Origin: Oceanospirillales bacterium
Lineage (GTDB): Bacteria; Pseudomonadota; Gammaproteobacteria; Xanthomonadales; SZUA-36
Assembly (NCBI GenBank): GCA_003232965.1
Contig: QIKG01000073.1
Location: forward strand, 1 to 8,497
DNA length: 8,497 bases
Reading direction: 5' to 3'
Numbering within the stretch: position 1 is the stretch's first letter; each line of letters starts with the position of its first letter. The notes under the pieces are model-generated. The model did not search any database. It was not told the DNA's origin and saw nothing but the letters and a program-made list of their open reading frames with translations. Shown here one piece after another: positions 5,481 through 8,497 of the stretch. The translations under genes were made by a program, and so were the position numbers.

Positions 5481-5918
5481 GTGGCAATTACCTTTCATCC
5501 TCGACCAGGCCAAATTCTAGTATGCGACTTTTCTCAAGGCTTCAAGGAGCCTGAGATGATTAAAAATCATAGACCTGTTGTTGTTCTTACACCACCAATA
5601 ACCGGGCGTGCTAAATTAGTAACCGTGCTGGCTTTAAGTACAAAAATGCCAGAAAAAACAATGCCTTTTCATTATAAAATACCAAGAAACTCTATGCCAC
5701 AAGTTGGAAGATTTCAACAGAATGATACATGGGTAAAAGGAGATATGATTTACACAGCAGGCTTTCATAGGCTGGATTTAATAAGGCTTGGGAAAAAAGA
5801 CAGCAAAACAGGCAAGCGTCTGTATTTTACGCAAAGACTAGGCAGAGAACAGATGAGAGAGGTATACAGTTGTGCTCTTCATGGGCTAAATTTAGGTCAA
5901 TTAAGCCAGCATTTATAG
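5481..5918 (+). CDS. PemK/MazF-family toxin-like protein (predicted mRNA interferase)
   Basis: The 145-aa protein starts at GTG 5481, with AAGGA (5466-5470) 10 bp before it. Family features are GQILVCDF at residues 10-17 (the first beta strand, 'GdIv.vdf'), HRPVVVL at 30-36, and VTVLALST at 47-54. Then TWVKGDMIYTAGFHRLDLIR spans 83-102. The C-terminal REQMREVYSCALHGLNLGQL is typical of the longer proteobacterial PemK-like proteins. PemK/MazF enzymes cleave RNA and arrest growth. No antitoxin gene of MazE/PemI type is upstream or downstream; the 5' neighbour is a structured RNA region instead. Known relatives of this longer type often seem to stand alone, so toxicity is not proven. The protein could stabilise the element or serve as an abortive-infection effector. 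Confidence 0.85.
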   Translation: MAITFHPRPGQILVCDFSQGFKEPEMIKNHRPVVVLTPPITGRAKLVTVLALSTKMPEKTMPFHYKIPRNSMPQVGRFQQNDTWVKGDMIYTAGFHRLDLIRLGKKDSKTGKRLYFTQRLGREQMREVYSCALHGLNLGQLSQHL

Positions 5919-5957
5919 ATGTGTAATACGCTAATATAAGCTTAAAGCTGTTGAAAA

Positions 5958-5976
5958 ATACTACTTTAGGTAGTAT
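5958..5976. other. AT-rich hairpin after the PemK-like gene
   Basis: ATACTAC (5958-5964) and GTAGTAT (5970-5976) form a 7-bp stem with loop TTTAG. On the - strand it is followed by TTTTTC, resembling a leftward terminator; on the + strand there is no clean T run. Between here and 6018 nothing else is evident. Confidence 0.4.
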
Positions 5977-6018
5977 ATTACTAGTGTTCCTGCTCTGCTT
6001 TGCATCAGGCATTCGAGA

Positions 6019-6106
6019 CTACACAAAGGTCCGCCCAGTGTAGCCAGCACGGCAAAGGCGATGACAAGCCTGCTAGTGCTGAGTTTAAGGCTCCGAGAGG
6101 AGCCTT
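6019..6106 (+). ncRNA. Cluster of three adjacent hairpins (possible small RNA or 3' UTR)
   Basis: CTACAC/GTGTAG (6019-6024/6038-6043) is followed at once by CAGCAC/GTGCTG (6045-6050/6076-6081) with an inner AGGC/GCCT. Next is AAGGCTCC/GGAGCCTT (6087-6094/6099-6106), a perfect 8-bp stem closed by a GAGA (GNRA) tetraloop. The last stem is followed only by TTT and then GTCAT, so it is at best a weak terminator. It could be the 3' end of the PemK transcript or a separate structured RNA. A short open frame starting at 6061 runs through the stems and has no ribosome-binding site. Confidence 0.4.
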
Positions 6107-6126
6107 TGTCATATCTACGATTCAAT

Positions 6127-6148
6127 AATTCCCCGGCAATTCCCCGGC
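6127..6148. repeat. Two perfect tandem 11-bp repeats
   Basis: AATTCCCCGGC occurs at 6127-6137 and immediately again at 6138-6148. The period is one helical turn, so a protein bound to both would lie on one DNA face. It lies about 170 bp from attR. Between 6149 and 6236 I see only AT-rich DNA. Confidence 0.6.
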
Positions 6149-6236
6149 CTATCTATATTTTAAACAGCGCTTACATCTATGAAGCATTCCGGCTCTTTTT
6201 TAAAAGCCCCATAAACAGACCTAAAACATACCATTC

Positions 6237-6264
6237 TGTAGTAACATTTCAGAGAGTTACTACA
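6237..6264. repeat. Perfect 9-bp inverted repeat near attR
   Basis: TGTAGTAAC (6237-6245) and GTTACTACA (6256-6264) are separated by 10 bp and end 54 bp before the attR core. The arm shares GTTAC with the 21-bp-spaced repeats near attL and TACTACA with 988-994. That suggests integrase arm or excisionase binding sites. Confidence 0.55.
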
Positions 6265-6318
6265 TTCTAAATATTAAATAACTATGCAATACAATAAGAT
6301 GACAGCCTAGTTAAATAG

Positions 6319-6333
6319 CACCCATAGCCACCA
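6319..6333. repeat. attR core (15-bp direct repeat)
   Basis: CACCCATAGCCACCA is identical to the tRNA-Met 3' end at 856-870. No tRNA body precedes it, only this acceptor-end fragment, so it is the right junction of the element. Confidence 0.85.
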
Positions 6334-6348
6334 TTCAAAGGTTCAAAC

Positions 6349-6371
6349 AAGCCCAATATAGGCTTTTTTTA
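6349..6371 (+). terminator. Displaced native terminator of tRNA-Met
   Basis: AAGCC (6349-6353) pairs with GGCTT (6361-6365) around a 7-nt loop, followed by a T run to 6370. It lies 15 bp after attR, where the tRNA terminator would sit in an unoccupied chromosome. The AT-rich stretch 6372-6446 holds no further feature apart from a short ACCT/AGGT stem (6414-6427) that could weakly end leftward transcription. Confidence 0.7.
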
Positions 6372-6446
6372 TGTCTGCTATACCCAATCAATAGTACGAA
6401 TTAACCTCAAAATACCTTGCTATAGGTCTGTAAGGTCAATTTTTCT

Positions 6447-7142
6447 CTAGGGTTCTTCTGAGGTACTTTGGAATTTCTCCCAAACCGTATACTCAAACAC
6501 TCCACACATCTCTATATCGGCAGCCCTTATTACACGGTTAAAGCTTTCTAACGAAACGGGTTTATTTTCACCCTGGACACTGCTCTCAATTATGTCCGCA
6601 TACTCAGTAGTGATGGTTACTTTTTTAGTAGTGTGATCCCTATAGCCTGAGAAGTAAGGAACGATAGTTAGCCACTGAGTAGTTCCAGCAAGGTCAGACG
6701 GTGCATCTATAACGATACCAATATAGACTTTTCCAGAATTTAGTGAAAACATTAGCACTTCATCAAAATAAGAAGCCTTTGCAATAGTTTTCTCTAAACT
6801 ATCACCGTATTTCATGATAGCGGAATAGTTTGTTTCACCTTCATCAACCCGTTGATTTAATGCAAAAGCTAACACGGGCCCTAATACAAACGCCACTAAT
6901 GCAGTACCAGTATATGGCACCTTTGGCATGATCTGAGCCACTAAGCCAATAGTGTTTGGTATCAATTGCCCAGCGATCAAGGCGATTAACCATGCAAGCA
7001 CCGCCAACCCCACAGCCGCGGTTGCGGAATAAAAAATTAGGCGTTCACGACTAAGCTGAATGGTTATGAATTTGGTTGGATAATATTTGGTTATAAACCA
7101 GAAGCCACCAAGTAGTGGCAGAAGAACGAGACTCCAAGGCAT
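6447..7142 (-). CDS. Membrane protein with Sm-like cytoplasmic C-terminal region, unknown function
   Basis: The 231-aa protein shows hydrophobic segments at about residues 3-19, 36-60 and 78-96, so probably three membrane helices, followed by a soluble part (97-231). The soluble part contains VLMFSLNSGKVYIGIVIDAP and LTIVPYFSGYRDHTTKKVTITTEY. This beta-rich pattern (nGk.y.G.v) recalls Sm-like folds attached to membrane anchors in other uncharacterised bacterial proteins. No catalytic motif is seen. The ATG start at 7142 lacks a strong ribosome-binding site. It lies 15 bp after the stop of the 51-aa gene, so translation may depend on that gene. It is outside the element and points toward attR. 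Confidence 0.75.
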   Translation of the reverse strand: MPWSLVLLPLLGGFWFITKYYPTKFITIQLSRERLIFYSATAAVGLAVLAWLIALIAGQLIPNTIGLVAQIMPKVPYTGTALVAFVLGPVLAFALNQRVDEGETNYSAIMKYGDSLEKTIAKASYFDEVLMFSLNSGKVYIGIVIDAPSDLAGTTQWLTIVPYFSGYRDHTTKKVTITTEYADIIESSVQGENKPVSLESFNRVIRAADIEMCGVFEYTVWEKFQSTSEEP

Positions 7143-7157
7143 CTTTAAAGTGCCTGA

Positions 7158-7313
7158 CTACAAAGACGCTGCTAGCTTTTTGTATTGCGCAAATTTGCCA
7201 GAATCTATCTGTCTTTTTACCACATCCTCTAACTTAACGCTTCGAGATCCAGTAGGACTTATCTTAACGATGACCTCAGACTTACTTACCTGTTTAACTG
7301 GTTTCTTGCTCAT
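7158..7313 (-). CDS. Small conserved-looking protein, 51 aa, unknown
   Basis: I placed the start at the ATG of 7313-7311, not at a longer in-frame ATG upstream. AGGAGGGA (complement of 7321-7328) lies exactly 7 bp before it, the best ribosome-binding site in the window. The product is basic and hydrophilic (MSKKPVKQVSKSEVIVKISP, then SVKLEDVVKRQIDSGKF), with a predicted short strand and a C-terminal helix. It is not recognised. It forms a two-gene unit with the membrane protein that follows 15 bp later. Confidence 0.65.
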   Translation of the reverse strand: MSKKPVKQVSKSEVIVKISPTGSRSVKLEDVVKRQIDSGKFAQYKKLAASL

Positions 7314-7512
7314 AATTGCATCCCTCCTACAAGATGTGAGTATAGACGATTCCTGCTCGTAAGACACTCGTTCCATCGAATTGTTGCATTTATCATCTGA
7401 GCAGATTCATCATTTATGTAATGATTTTATACTACCATTAAGGCTCAAGTATAACTCATGGACATGCTAGCTTATAATCGGCATAACTGATGGATAATAA
7501 CTCCTAAGCGAT

Positions 7513-7532
7513 TTGTCCTAAATTTGGGGTAC
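7513..7532. repeat. Lone copy of the CCTAA...GGGG motif outside the element
   Basis: TTGTCCTAAATTTGGGGTAC resembles the repeats at 4650-4783: TGTCCTAA then GGGG at the same spacing, and GGGTAC shared with the third copy. It lies in the hemH 3' intergenic region. The remainder of 7314-7567 contains one weak hairpin (ATCATT 7409-7414 / AATGAT 7420-7425) and no gene. Confidence 0.4.
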
Positions 7533-7567
7533 GGCTCTGCCTATATTTTAACCTTAAACCAATCCGC

Positions 7568-8497
7568 CTAAACTGTGTTTGCCGATATTTCTGCTATAAC
7601 TGAAGCGTGATTGTCAGTGTCGTTGAGCGCAGGGATATATTCTAAAGATTCACCACCAGCTTCAATAAACACCCGTTTCGCTCGAATCGCAATTTCTTCA
7701 AGCGTTTCTATACCATCTACTGCAAAACCGGGACAAACTACCTGAAGCCGCCGAACACCTTCGGCTGCCAGTCGTTGTAATTCAGACTCAAGGTAGGGTT
7801 GTAGCCAGGCGGCTCTGCCGAAACGGGATTGGTAACAGAGTAGATATTGGTTTGATGAAATACCGAGGTGTTTTACGATGGCAGCAACAGAGGCCTCACA
7901 TTGCTGGCGGTAGGGGTCGCCGCGGCGATCCAGTAGTTGTGGCAAACCGTGGAATGAAAAAACTAGCAGATCAGGCTGCCCCTGCTGCGCCTGCCAATCG
8001 GTAATTGAGTCTGCAACCGCATGTTGCCAGTTGCTTTGCTGATAATAATTTTCAATCAGCTTTAACCGCGATGGCTTCTGCCGAGTAAGATAGTAATCAT
8101 TCACCGCATCAAAAACTGAGGCCGTAGTGGTGGTGGAATACTGGGGATATAAGGGCATGACCGTGATGTCACCAATACCATCGCGAGTAAACTCCTCCAA
8201 CACCGAACTCACCGAGGGTTGCCCGTAGCGCATCGCCAATTTCACTTTATGTTGTGGCATTTTCTGATCAACTTTTTCAACTAGCCGAACCCTCCGGCAT
8301 CCACACCTGTCGATACATTTCCAGAGTTTTACTGCTGCGAAAGGGTAATATCAGCAAATACAGAATCATCAACCAGAGCACTCGCGGTAAACTGACTACG
8401 CGAGGGTCGGAAAGAAATTCTGCCAGAAATTTACGCACTGATTTTTTATCCAATTGCGCCGGTGTACCCAGGTTCACCAACACAACTGCATTGCTTG
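7568..8497 (-). pseudogene. hemH: Ferrochelatase, frameshifted (and cut by window edge)
   Basis: Ferrochelatase inserts Fe2+ into protoporphyrin IX in the last step of heme synthesis. The N-terminal part (8277-8497) reads VVLVNLGTP, FLAEFLSDPRVVSLPR, LILPFRS and VWMPEGS, then meets a stop. The rest continues in another frame from about 8290 down to 7568: LAMRYGQPS, VMPLYPQYS, FSFHGLPQ (metal-binding His), CYQSRFGRAAWL and CPGFAVDGIETLEEI (catalytic Glu). Between the Gly-Ser of EGS and LAMRYG 47 bases remain, where E. coli HemH has 22 codons (66 bases). So roughly 19 bases, including the normally conserved PL after GS, appear lost. The C-terminal frame has only an unfavourable internal ATG at 8260. 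The product would be non-functional unless this is a sequencing error or another hemH exists. The true start lies outside the window. Confidence 0.85.

Larger units (their letters stand above)
856..6333 (+). mobile_element. P4/CP4-57-like integrative element in tRNA-Met, about 5.46 kb
   Basis: The boundaries are the exact 15-bp repeat of the tRNA 3' end at 856-870 and 6319-6333. The integrase gene starts about 205 bp inside the left end, the usual place for this class. Cargo includes an AlpA-type regulator, a phage-like winged-helix protein and a PemK/MazF-like toxin. No capsid, tail, terminase, conjugation or alpha-type primase-helicase gene is visible, so it is either a reduced satellite or an island mobilised by helper functions. 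The original tRNA terminator lies directly outside the right end, as expected for a site-specific insertion. Confidence 0.88.

Noticed and set aside
6061..6270. 69-codon open frame on the + strand after the PemK-like gene.
   Set aside because: It has no ribosome-binding site, runs through the hairpins and tandem repeats, and its product looks like translated repeat DNA.

Overview
The window looks like the chromosome of a gammaproteobacterium, probably environmental or marine, carrying a compact integrative genetic element of about 5.46 kb. The evidence is an elongator tRNA-Met gene with encoded CCA, a PfkB-family sugar/nucleoside kinase and a ferrochelatase of gammaproteobacterial type. The species is not recognised.

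Layout. Positions 1-870 are chromosome: the 3' part of a PfkB-family kinase gene, then a tRNA-Met(CAT) gene with its own promoter. A tyrosine recombinase of the P4/CP4-57 type sits immediately downstream. The last 15 bp of the tRNA gene (856-870) recur exactly at 6319-6333, which fixes attL and attR. The native tRNA terminator now lies beyond attR (6349-6371), and the element supplies a substitute terminator just inside attL (877-896).

Inside the element, all genes are on the + strand. They are the integrase (1076-2323), a 351-aa protein resembling the DUF6387 family (2430-3485), an AlpA-type regulator/excisionase (3593-3799), a small Icd/Ash-like ORF overlapping a C4-RNA-like hairpin region (3803-4003), an unknown 78-aa protein (4000-4236) and a winged-helix protein resembling phage replication proteins (4239-4655). 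The last four form a tight operon with ATGA overlap or 2-bp spacing. Directly after the winged-helix gene come four related hairpin-forming repeats and AT-rich DNA, a possible replication origin or autoregulatory site.

From about 5011 to 5440 there is no gene. The DNA instead encodes many nested complementary segments behind a plausible promoter, so I propose a large structured RNA. It ends 40 bp upstream of a PemK/MazF-like toxin gene (5481-5918) that has no protein antitoxin beside it. This RNA plus orphan PemK pair is the best candidate for a new system: an RNA-controlled toxin, comparable in logic to type III toxin-antitoxin loci. A further cluster of hairpins and repeats (5958-6264) fills the space up to attR.

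Right of the element, on the - strand, lie a two-gene unit (51-aa protein and 231-aa membrane protein with an Sm-like C-terminal part) and ferrochelatase hemH. As sequenced, hemH is interrupted by a small frameshifting deletion near 8262-8290.
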